Under the pieces are notes generated by a model. That model was not told the DNA's origin. It ran no database searches and saw nothing but the letters and a program-made list of their open reading frames with translations. DNA of 39,926 nucleotides from Bacillus sp. MM2020_4 (GTDB lineage Bacteria; Bacillota; Bacilli; Bacillales; Cytobacillaceae): positions 1 through 39,926 of the forward strand of contig NZ_JAANMZ010000042.1 of the NCBI RefSeq assembly GCF_011250555.1. The letters run 5' to 3'. The translations under genes and the position numbers were made by a program. How positions within the stretch are numbered: the first letter of the stretch is position 1; every line of letters begins with the position of its first letter. Positions 1 to 8,414 of the stretch are shown piece by piece.

Positions 1-7
1 TAAATTA

Positions 8-125
<118 letters not shown>

Positions 126-128
126 ACG

Positions 129-160
129 AAAAAGGACAGCTGATCCAGCTGTTCTTTTTT
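129..160 (+). terminator. Rho-independent terminator of the rRNA operon
   Basis: A GGACAGCTG / CAGCTGTTC stem with an ATC loop and one G-T pair is followed directly by a T-run. It lies four bases after the 5S gene, so it ends the rRNA operon. Confidence 0.9.
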
Positions 161-184
161 GTGTTTTTTTCCATTAAGGAGAAG

Positions 185-300
185 ATTCCGCTAACCTAGC
201 ACTTTATTCCGCCAAACCTCTAAGGAATTCCGCCAACTTCACTATTAATTCCGCCAACTTGAGTCATAGTTCCGCCAATTTCAAAGAAAATTCCGCCAAC
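185..300 (+). repeat. 21-bp-period ATTCCGCCAA array (left copy)
   Basis: Six units resembling ATTCCGCCAAC begin at 185, 206, 227, 248, 269 and 290, which is an exact 21-bp spacing. About 10 bases between cores vary freely. A further degenerate core, CCGCCAACC, sits at 331 but is out of phase. The array starts about 25 bases after the rRNA terminator. A second array of the same family, spacing and strand lies at 15370-15485 on the far side of the T7SS unit. One frame stays open through the array, reading heptapeptides of the type NSANxxx, but has no good start site. Function is unknown. Short phased repeats of this kind lie between genes in some Bacillaceae (from memory, not checked). Confidence 0.85.
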
Positions 301-356
301 CTTCACGATTACCATCAAAACTTTTTAAAACCGCCAACCTATCCAATCGCAAACCA

Positions 357-473
357 ATGGTTGAGAAAAATGAAGTAAGATTGATAGAATACAATCCATA
401 TAAAGATACCCTTCAAAATGGTTCCATCGACCCATTAGTAAAGGAAATTCGCCCTATTAAGAAAATGGTATGA
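357..473 (+). other. 38-codon open frame, possible gene remnant
   Basis: An ATG at 357 opens 38 codons ending in TGA at 471. The product is hydrophilic, with segments such as EYNPYKDTLQNGSIDP and KEIRPIKKMV. The composition is protein-like, but no ribosome binding site precedes the ATG and a candidate promoter overlaps its start. It may be the tail of a decayed gene or chance. The rest of 301-610 holds only this frame, the promoter candidate and an AAGGAG motif at about 494 with no usable start codon after it. Confidence 0.15.
361..390 (+). promoter_or_regulatory. Candidate sigma-A promoter of the T7SS unit
   Basis: TTGAGA at 361-366 and TAGAAT at 385-390 are separated by 18 bp, and each matches five of six consensus bases. 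This would give a leader of about 210 nt before the EssC start at 611. It is the best-scoring pair I can see by eye in the gap, but it has not been tested computationally. Confidence 0.35.
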
Positions 474-610
474 TAAAGAAGTAAAATTTTTACAAGGAGC
501 ACATAATTGGGATCATAGCTCACGTAAGATACCTAGGAATAGTCACTATTAAACGAAAAATAAATAATAGATAACCTGAGATTTTTGCAAGGATTAGGGA
601 GAGACTTACA

Positions 611-3600
611 TTGATTTTAACGTTATTTGACCGGCAAAAGGCATTTACCTTTGTTCTGCCGGAGCGAGTCACCGGACGGTATGTACTGACAACAGAGAAC
701 CATGATGGCGTAAAAAGAGAAATGATGGCGATTGAGGCTGAGGAGGGACAATGGTTTTTAAAGTCTAATAAATCTGCCCAATTACATAATGCTGAAGGTC
801 AAAAAGTCAGTAAGCAGCACATTGAACCATTTAGTACCTACACGATTAAACGGGAAACTGCTACGCCCTCACTGCTATATGTTGCACCAGCGGATCCGGA
901 CCAAAATATCTATACAAAGCACTACACCACCACAACTAAAGTAAAAATTGGCCGCTCGAAGGACAGTCAGATTTGTTTTGCCAATAAGTTAGTATCAAGC
1001 TCGCATTGTGAGATTGACTATAGGACAAGTGGCGGTGCAGTCATTCGTGACCTGCAAAGTTCGAATGGTACTTATGTGAACGGGGAAAGAGTGACGGAGC
1101 ACACGTTAGAAATTGGCGATGTTATCTACATAATGGGTTTAAAAATTATTTTTAATGGAAACTTGTTGTCGTTAAACAATCCGCACCAGCTCGTGTTTCT
1201 TGAGCGGAATGCGTTTCAGCCACTAAAGGTTGAACAGCCTCTCCCTGAAAATGAAGAGGAGCTTGAGGAGTTTCTACAAGAAGACGAGACAACCGATCTT
1301 TTTTTCCGTTCTCCTCGTTTCAAAAGGGACATTACCACAACCGAGATTAAAATTGATCCTCCGCCGCTGCCGGTGAACCAGGAAGAAACCCCTTTAATGC
1401 TGCTATTAGGCCCGTCGCTTACAATGGGGATGGCCTCACTCTTTATGGGACTGTTTACCCTGCAAAATGTACTGTCCACGAATGGAGATATCATGATGGC
1501 GATGCCGACACTGGTGATGTCCTTTAGTATGCTGGTCGGAACGATTCTTTGGCCTATTTTACAAAAAAGGCATGAGAAAAAGTCCCGGGCCAAGCAGGAA
1601 AACATAAGACTGGAGAAATATCGTGCTTACCTGGTGGAAATGGCAGCAGTCATGGAGGAAGAAAAGAAACGGCAAAGTGAGATTTTGCATGAGAACCATG
1701 TCCCCATTGGCCATTGTGTTGCACGGATTCAGGCACGGCAGCGGAACTTGTGGGAACGGTCGCTAGGCCAGGATGATTTTTTAAAGCTGCGTTTGGGCCT
1801 TGGAAATTTGCCCTTGAATGCGGTTATCAAATTTCCGGAAAAACGTTTTAGCGTCGCGGATGATGAGCTGCAGGGGGAGCTGCAAAAACTTGCGTCAGCC
1901 CCTAAGTTCTTAAAGGAAGTCCCTGTAACGATTTCCCTTTTTGAAGAGAGGATAAGCGGGATTATTGGCGGCAGGGATAAGGTGATGAGGTTTGTGGAGG
2001 GCTTGATTTTCCAATTAACGTCCTTACATAGCTATGATGAATTAAAGATGGTGTTTGTATACGACGGACATGAGCAGGATAGGTGGGGATTTGTCAAATG
2101 GCTGCCGCATGTGTGGGATGATGCGAAAAGCATCCGATACATTGCTACAAACGCCAATGAATTGAAGGAATTGTCAGCTGTTCTTGAAAAAGAAATGGCC
2201 CAGCGTCAGGCCATGGCAGACGATGAATTAGCAAATGGTACACAGCATTATGTCATTTTTTCAATGGATCAGAATTTGGCGGCAAAGGCGGAAATGTTTA
2301 CGATGTTGTTACGCTCGAAAAAGAACATCGGCTTCAGCTTGGTTGCCCTTTATGATGAATTGAAAAATTTGCCGAAGGAATGTTCAGCTGTCATTGAATT
2401 GGACGATGAAACAGCAAAGGTGTTTGATAAGGATGATATTACCGGTCAGTTTACCGGATTTTGTCCCGATATTCATTTACAGGATGAACCTGAGAAACTT
2501 GCGATTCAACTAAGCAACATCAGCCTTGCTTCGTTAAATAAGGCTTATTCGCTACCGGAAATGCTCACTTTTTTAGAGATGTTTGGGGTTAGTAAAATTG
2601 AGCATCTCAACGTGCTGACAAAATGGAAGGAAAATGATCCGGTGAAGACGCTGGAAGCGCCAATCGGGGTGGATCAGGCGGGTGAATTATGTAAGCTTGA
2701 CCTCCATGAAAAATTCCACGGTCCACACGGCCTGATTGCCGGGATGACCGGGTCGGGGAAAAGTGAATTTATCATGACATTTATTTTGTCACTTGCGGTG
2801 AACTATCACCCTAATGAAGTGGCATTTATTTTAATCGACTATAAAGGCGGCGGCATGGCGAATGCGTTCGTAAATCTGCCGCATCTTGCCGGGACGATAA
2901 CCAACCTCGACGGAGCAGCTGTCAAACGCTCGCTGATTTCGATACAAAGTGAGCTGAAGCGGCGCCAGTCCATTTTTAGTGAAACAAGCAAACGGGTCAA
3001 TGAAAGCAATATTGATATTTATAAATATCAGAAGCTCTACCGCGAGGGCAGGGTCACTGAGCCGCTGCAGCATTTGTTTATTATTTCCGATGAATTTGCC
3101 GAGTTGAAGACCCAACAGCCGGAATTCATGGATCAGCTTGTCAGTGCTGCAAGGATTGGTCGGAGCTTGGGGATTCACCTGATTCTGGCGACACAGAAGC
3201 CGTCGGGGGTTGTCGATGATCAAATATGGAGTAACAGTAAATTTAGAATCAGCTTGAAGGTACAGGAGAAAGCGGACAGTATGGAGGTCATCAAGCGACC
3301 GGACGCAGCGGAATTATCGACAACAGGCCGATTCTATCTGCAGGTGGGCTTTAATGAAGTGTTTATGCTTGGGCAGTCAGCTTGGGGCGGGGCACCCTAT
3401 TATCCTGCGGAAAAAATGAAGAAACACGTCGATGACAGCATCGTGGTCATTGACCATCTTGGTCGTGTCCTTAAGAGTGCCCGAATGGACAAACGCAAGA
3501 CACTAGTGAAGAATCCCCCGAAGCAATTGGATGAAATCACGAACTATCTGGCTCATTTGGCTTCCCAGGAAGAGATTAAGGTAAAACAGCTCTGGCTTGA

Positions 3601-5236
3601 ACCGATTCCGAGCGAGATTTTCCTCGGAAAATTGCATGAGAAATATCGCGTAACAGTGGAACGAAGCCATCTGTTACATCCGGTAATCGGCGAATACGAT
3701 GACCCGGCCACTCAAAGCCAGCACATTCTAAGACTGCCAATCACAACGGAAGGCAACACCGTCCTATATGGTGTCGCAGGCAGCGGTAAAACCACTTTCT
3801 TGGCAACGATGATTTATTCACTCATGGAGGAGCATACACCGGAGGAGGTTAACCTCTATCTCTTGGATTTCAGCAGCGAAACCTTAAGCAGGTTCAGCGA
3901 AGCACCGCATGTCGGTGATGTCGTTCTCTCCTATGAAAGTGAGAAAATCACGAATTTGTTTAGAATGTTAACAACTGAAATTGAACGTAGGAAAAAATGC
4001 TTCGCGAAGTATGGCGGTGATTTTGGTACCTATAACCGCTTGGCGAATCAGCCGCTCGCTTCGATTGTTGTCGTCATTCATAATTATGCTGCTTTTTCCG
4101 AGATGTATGAGGACTATGAAGAATCAATCTCTTTCTTGACACGTGAAGGGCTTAAATACGGGATCTACTTTGTTGTTACCGCGGCTAATACGGGAGCCAT
4201 CCGCTATCGTCTGCTGCAAAACTTTAAGCAACTGTTTGTCCTGCAATTAAACGATACAACGGAATACTCAGGTGTATTGGGAAGCGTCGATGGAGTCTAT
4301 CCATCGAAACATAAAGGCCGCGGGATTTTTAAAACGGACGGTGTCTATGAATTCCAGACCGCACTTATTACCGATGTAACAACGGATATGTACCGGTTTA
4401 TGACAAATTATTGCGTGGAACAAAACAAGAAGTGGCAGAAAGCAAGAGCAAGAAGAATTCCGATTCTGCCTGAAAAAGTCGACCGAGATTATCTTGCGGC
4501 GGGTGAATTTCAATCGAAGCAGCCGGGGACTATTCCAGTAGCGGTTGAGAAAAACGCACTGGCAATTTCATATTTTGACTTTACCGAATCCTTTGTGAAT
4601 CTTGTGCTTACAGGTACTAACGATGAGGAATGCACGGACTTTATTCAAGGTTCTGCTGAGATGCTCGCAGCAAGCGGCGGAAGCGAAGTCATTGCCATTG
4701 ACCCGCACAATAGCTTCCGTAGGGATGCAAACCGCAGCTATCGCTATGTGACAGGGGGTCAAGCAATCGAAGAGACGGTTGTCTATCTATTCAATACACT
4801 TGTCTACCGTCATAACACAACAAAGGATGCGCTGGCAGAAGGCGTGATGCCACCTGTGTTTGCACCGATTTTCTGTGTGATGGATTCGTTCATTGATATG
4901 AATAATGCCTTATCCGCAGATGGCAAGGATAAGCTTTCAGTCTTTTTAGATAAAGGCAGTTCGCTCGCTGTTCACCTGATTATCAGCGATCAGGCCGACC
5001 GCATCAACACGATTTCGTATGAAGGCTGGTTTAAAAACCATGTATCGCAATGTGATGGCATTTGGGTCGGCGGCGGTATAACGAATCAATTTGTCTTAAA
5101 GACGAATAAGACGACAAGCGATATGTATCAGGAAATGCCAGCTGGCTTTGGGTACGTCATTAAGAAAGGAAAGCCGGTATTAGTGAAGCTGCTGTCTTCA
5201 GCGGCAGTGAATGAGGAGGAGGTAGTGTATGGATAA
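611..5236 (+). CDS. essC: EssC/YukBA-type T7SS membrane ATPase with FHA domain
   Basis: This is the motor of a Firmicutes type VII secretion system, a membrane FtsK/SpoIIIE ATPase that drives export of WXG100-family substrates. At 1541 residues it has the usual fused YukB-YukA length. A forkhead-associated domain lies at about residues 110-182, with the GRS, SSxH and SSNGTYVNG signatures. Two membrane spans follow at about 262-284 and 292-315. The first ATPase domain has Walker A GMTGSGKS at 711-718 and Walker B FIISDE near 823-828. The second has Walker A GVAGSGKT at 1054-1061 but a weak Walker B. The third, after about 1330, lacks a Walker A lysine. Start TTG 611 follows an AGGGAGAG ribosome binding site. 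It is first in its unit and overlaps yukD by 8 bp. The FHA domain next to a kinase and a phosphatase gene suggests phospho-threonine control. Confidence 0.96.
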   Translation: MILTLFDRQKAFTFVLPERVTGRYVLTTENHDGVKREMMAIEAEEGQWFLKSNKSAQLHNAEGQKVSKQHIEPFSTYTIKRETATPSLLYVAPADPDQNIYTKHYTTTTKVKIGRSKDSQICFANKLVSSSHCEIDYRTSGGAVIRDLQSSNGTYVNGERVTEHTLEIGDVIYIMGLKIIFNGNLLSLNNPHQLVFLERNAFQPLKVEQPLPENEEELEEFLQEDETTDLFFRSPRFKRDITTTEIKIDPPPLPVNQEETPLMLLLGPSLTMGMASLFMGLFTLQNVLSTNGDIMMAMPTLVMSFSMLVGTILWPILQKRHEKKSRAKQENIRLEKYRAYLVEMAAVMEEEKKRQSEILHENHVPIGHCVARIQARQRNLWERSLGQDDFLKLRLGLGNLPLNAVIKFPEKRFSVADDELQGELQKLASAPKFLKEVPVTISLFEERISGIIGGRDKVMRFVEGLIFQLTSLHSYDELKMVFVYDGHEQDRWGFVKWLPHVWDDAKSIRYIATNANELKELSAVLEKEMAQRQAMADDELANGTQHYVIFSMDQNLAAKAEMFTMLLRSKKNIGFSLVALYDELKNLPKECSAVIELDDETAKVFDKDDITGQFTGFCPDIHLQDEPEKLAIQLSNISLASLNKAYSLPEMLTFLEMFGVSKIEHLNVLTKWKENDPVKTLEAPIGVDQAGELCKLDLHEKFHGPHGLIAGMTGSGKSEFIMTFILSLAVNYHPNEVAFILIDYKGGGMANAFVNLPHLAGTITNLDGAAVKRSLISIQSELKRRQSIFSETSKRVNESNIDIYKYQKLYREGRVTEPLQHLFIISDEFAELKTQQPEFMDQLVSAARIGRSLGIHLILATQKPSGVVDDQIWSNSKFRISLKVQEKADSMEVIKRPDAAELSTTGRFYLQVGFNEVFMLGQSAWGGAPYYPAEKMKKHVDDSIVVIDHLGRVLKSARMDKRKTLVKNPPKQLDEITNYLAHLASQEEIKVKQLWLEPIPSEIFLGKLHEKYRVTVERSHLLHPVIGEYDDPATQSQHILRLPITTEGNTVLYGVAGSGKTTFLATMIYSLMEEHTPEEVNLYLLDFSSETLSRFSEAPHVGDVVLSYESEKITNLFRMLTTEIERRKKCFAKYGGDFGTYNRLANQPLASIVVVIHNYAAFSEMYEDYEESISFLTREGLKYGIYFVVTAANTGAIRYRLLQNFKQLFVLQLNDTTEYSGVLGSVDGVYPSKHKGRGIFKTDGVYEFQTALITDVTTDMYRFMTNYCVEQNKKWQKARARRIPILPEKVDRDYLAAGEFQSKQPGTIPVAVEKNALAISYFDFTESFVNLVLTGTNDEECTDFIQGSAEMLAASGGSEVIAIDPHNSFRRDANRSYRYVTGGQAIEETVVYLFNTLVYRHNTTKDALAEGVMPPVFAPIFCVMDSFIDMNNALSADGKDKLSVFLDKGSSLAVHLIISDQADRINTISYEGWFKNHVSQCDGIWVGGGITNQFVLKTNKTTSDMYQEMPAGFGYVIKKGKPVLVKLLSSAAVNEEEVVYG

Positions 5237-5480
5237 GGTGTTAGTGGAAGTGTTTATCCCCGCTGCCAATCAGACATTTGATATCTTCCTCCCACGGAAA
5301 AGCAAGCTTCACGAAGTGGTTCTTTTAGTAGCGAATACCATGACAGAGCTGTCGCAAGGGTATTTTATCGGCACCGAGCATACTGTTCTTTGCAGCAGAA
5401 AGACAGGGGAAATCTATGACATCAATACCACTGTAGAAGAACTTGGCATCAAGAACGGTACGAAACTGATGCTGCTGTAA
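5229..5480 (+). CDS. yukD: YukD/EsaB ubiquitin-like T7SS protein
   Basis: This 83-residue protein has the size and beta-grasp-like pattern of the YukD/EsaB family: an N-terminal strand-rich stretch (VLVEVFIPAANQTFDIFLP), a helix around VVLLVANTM, and a C-terminal LGIKNGTKLMLL that resembles the ubiquitin-type last strand. In known T7SSb systems EsaB/YukD is a small cytosolic protein needed for secretion, without ubiquitin-like conjugation. The ATG at 5229 lies inside the end of essC and is preceded by GGAGGAGG, so translation of the two is probably coupled. No oddity is seen. Confidence 0.9.
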   Translation: MDKVLVEVFIPAANQTFDIFLPRKSKLHEVVLLVANTMTELSQGYFIGTEHTVLCSRKTGEIYDINTTVEELGIKNGTKLMLL

Positions 5481-5536
5481 GGCAAACCATTAGTGGAAAT
5501 CACCAATATGAAAAAATTTGAAAGGGGGTGTTCAGA

Positions 5537-5839
5537 ATGGCTAGATCGATTATGGTAGATCCAGCAAAGCTTGAAAAAGCGGCAACAAGTATTGATCAAC
5601 AAGCGGCTGATTATGAAAGACTCTATAAATCTTTGTTTTCGGAAGTTGAAGCAATGGGTGCTGCCTGGCAAGGGGCAGATAATCTTGCCTATGTGAATCA
5701 AATTAAAGGCTTTACCGATGATTTCACGAAAATGAAAGCAAAAATGGATGAGTTCTCTCATTTCCTTAAAACATCTGCAAAAACGTATCGTGATACACAA
5801 AACGAAGTCATTAGCGGTGCGAAGCGACTTTCGAACTAA
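5537..5839 (+). CDS. WXG100 family protein (first copy, WQG)
   Basis: This 100-residue helical-hairpin protein has the central WXG turn as W44-Q45-G46. WXG100 (EsxA/YukE) proteins are small dimeric T7SS substrates or co-secreted partners. The ATG at 5537 is chosen over an upstream in-frame GTG at 5528 because that GTG lies inside the GGGGGTG ribosome binding site, and the ATG gives exactly 100 residues. The C-terminal region has Y84-RDT-Q88, where the mycobacterial-type export signal YxxxD/E would have D or E, so that signal is imperfect here. The second WXG100 gene follows 38 bp downstream. Confidence 0.93.
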   Translation: MARSIMVDPAKLEKAATSIDQQAADYERLYKSLFSEVEAMGAAWQGADNLAYVNQIKGFTDDFTKMKAKMDEFSHFLKTSAKTYRDTQNEVISGAKRLSN

Positions 5840-5877
5840 TCTTTTCTTCAAATGATAAAAATCAGGGGGTGGAACGC

Positions 5878-6180
5878 ATGACAATTGAAGGAGTTAAGAT
5901 CTCGCTTGGCGAAGTCAGTAAAACGGCCAGCCAAATCAGAAATTTAAACAATAACTTATATGTCAGATTACAAGATATTAAGAAAGAAATGAATGCACTA
6001 TCGCAAACTTGGAATAGTGATGCGTCCAATACGATTCGCGCTAATTTCAATGCATTCTCCGCACGTTTTGATAACTATCGAGATGTGGTTGAGAGTTATG
6101 CCAAGTTTTTGGATGGAACGGTTACCAATTACGATGCGACAGAAGCAGCGATTAATAATAATGCCAGTCAATTTAAGTAA
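5878..6180 (+). CDS. WXG100 family protein (second copy, WNS with YDATE)
   Basis: This second 100-residue WXG100-like helical hairpin is clearly different in sequence from its neighbour. The central turn reads W45-N46-S47, so the glycine of WXG is replaced. A good YxxxD/E-type export motif, YDATE, is at 85-89. The ATG at 5878 is chosen because the upstream GTG at 5869 is within the GGGGGTG ribosome binding site. The tandem pair, one with WXG and no acidic export residue and the other with the reverse, suggests an EsxA-EsxB-like heterodimer. Homodimers cannot be excluded from sequence. Confidence 0.9.
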   Translation: MTIEGVKISLGEVSKTASQIRNLNNNLYVRLQDIKKEMNALSQTWNSDASNTIRANFNAFSARFDNYRDVVESYAKFLDGTVTNYDATEAAINNNASQFK

Positions 6181-6210
6181 TCGTTATAACATGGAGGGAG
6201 AGGTGCCAAA

Positions 6211-6279
6211 ATGTGCCTACTTCCATGTAAGTTCGAATTTTTAAAAAAGGGGTCGGACAGCCTTGATCAAACAAATTGA
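6211..6279 (+). CDS. Possible 22-codon leader peptide overlapping the FHA gene start
   Basis: An ATG at 6211 follows the strong purine-rich stretch GGAGGGAGAGGTG at 6193-6205 with about 5 bases between them. It opens a 22-residue frame beginning MCLLPCKFEF that ends at TGA 6277-6279, past the TTG start of the next gene at 6263. It could couple translation to the FHA gene or be chance. The only evidence is the unexplained ribosome binding site, because the next gene has its own AAGGGG at about 6247-6252. Confidence 0.22.
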   Translation: MCLLPCKFEFLKKGSDSLDQTN

Positions 6280-7528
6280 TTTTAATTTGGAGAATTGCCG
6301 GGAATATTTATTTTATCAGGTGAGCAGCGATGAGGAAGTAGCAAAGAATGAAATTGGCCTATTGGAAAATAGTCAAGTATTCGGTTTGTTGTCAATGGTT
6401 GTGATCGAAAAAAAGAAAGAAATTTCCTTTCGGTATGATTTGTCTTCATGGGAACATATTAAACCATTATTCTATAAAGGTTTCTCGAAGGAACGGTTAT
6501 ACAAGTTTCTATTACATATAGTAGAAACCCTGCTTCATTCAAAAAAAATTGGCTTGCGGCTCGGCAATATTGTGGCCGATAAAAGGCATATTTATATTGA
6601 TCCGTTATCGGGCAGACCGTTATTTTTTTACTTGCCGATTAAAGAAAATCGCTATGAAACCGGCACTGTAAAGGAGTTCTTAATAAGTTTACTAGGGATG
6701 GCACCGTATGATGAGGAAGATGATTTGAGTTTCTTTATAAAAATTCATAATTATCTTGTTCGGGCGGAAGAGGAGATTGATTTGCTCCATTTTAGGGGGA
6801 TGATTGAAGAATTGGGTAAAGATTTGGTGGAATCATTACCCATGCATAATATTACGGAAGTGGTTAGAAGAAAGGATTTTACTGCAGAACCAGCCAGAAA
6901 GAGTATTGGTTTTTACAGTCCAGGCAATGCTGAACTTCTTCTTGAAGATCAAAACAAGGTCACAGCCTCCAAGAAAAAGAGTGTGAAAGGGAATCAGCAA
7001 AAAGGCCCTAAGCTTGAAATTGAGGAAGAAATTCAGTACAAACGGGTAACGAGAACAGAGCTTGGAGAGTACAAAGCTGCCGGTTTTGAAGCGGCGGCCG
7101 CGATCGCCGGGACACAAATACATATTGTGCCTGGTAATGGAAAAGGAATGGCGGCTGAAATAGGTCTCCAGGATGAAGGGACAACCGTTTTAGGCGTAAC
7201 GGATGTGGGAACTACCACACTTGGGGAAGAGGCCTCGATGCCGTTTCTACTTACCCTTACCACTCAAGAGAAAATCACGATTGGGAAAGACGTATTTAAA
7301 CTTGGACGTGATCCAAAGAATGCCGATTATCAGTCAAGTAATAAAGCGGTGGGCCGTATCCACGCCCATATCCTAACGGAAAATGGCGAATACTTTTTAA
7401 AGGACAACCGCTCCACCAATGGGAGCTTTGTCAACGATATTAAGCTTGCCAAGAGTGAAAAGGTAAAAATCAAACATGAGGACCGAATAACACTAGCAAA
7501 TGAAGAGTTTGTTTTTAAGTTATTTTAA
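6263..7528 (+). CDS. DUF6382-FHA protein, candidate phospho-switch of the T7SS
   Basis: This 421-residue soluble protein has no membrane span. The N-terminal ~190 residues match my memory of DUF6382, found in Firmicutes FHA proteins. Their layout (strand block, FxYDL, a helix around KERLYKFLLHIVETLL, then DPLSGRPLFFYLPI) resembles the pseudokinase half of EssB/YukC. A charged linker at about 230-330 contains T307-TVL and T317-TTL, ten residues apart. A C-terminal FHA domain at about 337-421 has LGRD, GRIHA and RSTNGSFVND. FHA domains bind phospho-threonine peptides. The T-x-x-L linker sites could be kinase targets that bind the protein's own FHA domain, as in mycobacterial GarA (inference). 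Start TTG 6263 follows AAGGGG. The gene sits between the WXG100 pair and the phosphatase gene. Confidence 0.8.
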   Translation: MIKQIDFNLENCREYLFYQVSSDEEVAKNEIGLLENSQVFGLLSMVVIEKKKEISFRYDLSSWEHIKPLFYKGFSKERLYKFLLHIVETLLHSKKIGLRLGNIVADKRHIYIDPLSGRPLFFYLPIKENRYETGTVKEFLISLLGMAPYDEEDDLSFFIKIHNYLVRAEEEIDLLHFRGMIEELGKDLVESLPMHNITEVVRRKDFTAEPARKSIGFYSPGNAELLLEDQNKVTASKKKSVKGNQQKGPKLEIEEEIQYKRVTRTELGEYKAAGFEAAAAIAGTQIHIVPGNGKGMAAEIGLQDEGTTVLGVTDVGTTTLGEEASMPFLLTLTTQEKITIGKDVFKLGRDPKNADYQSSNKAVGRIHAHILTENGEYFLKDNRSTNGSFVNDIKLAKSEKVKIKHEDRITLANEEFVFKLF

Positions 7529-7562
7529 TACGTTTTTTTCTGTAAAATAGAGACCTTTTTCG

Positions 7563-7596
7563 ATTCGCTGATAGAACGATCAAAATCGCCGATAGA
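7563..7596 (+). repeat. Two-unit 21-bp-period repeat, TCGCYGATAGA type
   Basis: ATTCGCTGATAGA at 7563-7575 and AATCGCCGATAGA at 7584-7596 are offset by exactly 21 bp. The core differs from ATTCCGCCAA of the flanking arrays, but the spacing is the same and it again lies just after a gene's 3' end. It fills the 100-bp gap between the FHA and phosphatase genes. No terminator is visible there. Confidence 0.5.
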
Positions 7597-7628
7597 CCAA
7601 AATACTTCATAAGAAAGGCGGTGGGTAC

Positions 7629-8408
7629 ATGTCTTTTCAAATGGCCTACCATACTGACGCCGGAATTAAAAAGAAAACCAATCAGGATGCCTTGCTGCTT
7701 AAAACGGCACAAACTCGAAAGGGGCGGGTTGGTCTGTTTATCGTATGTGACGGCATGGGCGGGCTTACGCAAGGGGAATTGGCGAGTGCAACCGTCATCA
7801 GAGGGATGTCCGACTGGTTTGACACTGAGCTGCCAAAGATCCTCCTATCCGATAACAATCAGCTGGAAACGGAAATCATACAACAATTAGCATATCGCGT
7901 GAATGCCCTTAATCGAAGAATTTTAGATTATGGAGAAGCGGCCAATCTCAAGCTTGGTACCACCATCACCGCTCTATTGATTGTGCAAACGAACTATTTC
8001 CTTTTACACATCGGTGACAGTAGAGCCTACCGGATCCACAAAAATCTATTCCCATTAACAAAAGATCAAACGTTAGTGGCAAGGGAATTGGAGCGGGGCA
8101 ATATCACAGAAGAACAGGCAAAAGTCGATCCGCGCCGAAATGTTCTGTTGCAATGTGTAGGCGCCACACCGGAACTAGAGCTTGCCATCACACAAGGTGA
8201 GGTAAAAGAGGGAGATTTGTTCATGCTATGCACCGATGGTTTTTACCATGAAATCAGTGAAGAAGAGATGTTTGCCAGTTTGAAACCGGACTCTTTTTCA
8301 AATGAAACCCAGATGAAGGAAACGGTTGTGGGGCTCGTTGAATTAGTAAAGAATCGCAAGGAAACCGATAATATCACTGTTCTACTAACGAAAGTAACAC
8401 CGGGGTGA
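7629..8408 (+). CDS. PP2C-family serine/threonine phosphatase (PrpC/Stp type)
   Basis: This 259-residue metal-dependent phosphatase has normal length for bacterial PrpC/Stp enzymes. The metal-binding motifs are all present: NQD ending at D20, D41-GMGG, HIGDSRAYR, CTDGF with D203, and DNITVLL with D247. It should remove phosphate from Ser/Thr residues in the cytosol, probably opposing the kinase gene six bases downstream. It has no membrane span. The ATG at 7629 follows AAAGGCGGTG. The organism probably has its housekeeping PrpC-PrkC pair elsewhere, so this would be a dedicated copy for the T7SS unit (inference). Confidence 0.94.
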   Translation: MSFQMAYHTDAGIKKKTNQDALLLKTAQTRKGRVGLFIVCDGMGGLTQGELASATVIRGMSDWFDTELPKILLSDNNQLETEIIQQLAYRVNALNRRILDYGEAANLKLGTTITALLIVQTNYFLLHIGDSRAYRIHKNLFPLTKDQTLVARELERGNITEEQAKVDPRRNVLLQCVGATPELELAITQGEVKEGDLFMLCTDGFYHEISEEEMFASLKPDSFSNETQMKETVVGLVELVKNRKETDNITVLLTKVTPG

Positions 8409-8414
8409 TGCGCC

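Noticed and set aside
185..300. CRISPR array
   Set aside because: Units are only about 11 conserved bases at a 21-bp period with degenerate copies. CRISPR repeats are longer and better conserved, with spacers of about 30 bp, and no cas gene is present.
2831..3223. Antisense open frames inside essC and other large genes
   Set aside because: They lie opposite genes with clear domain evidence, lack ribosome binding sites and have the composition of reverse-complement shadows.
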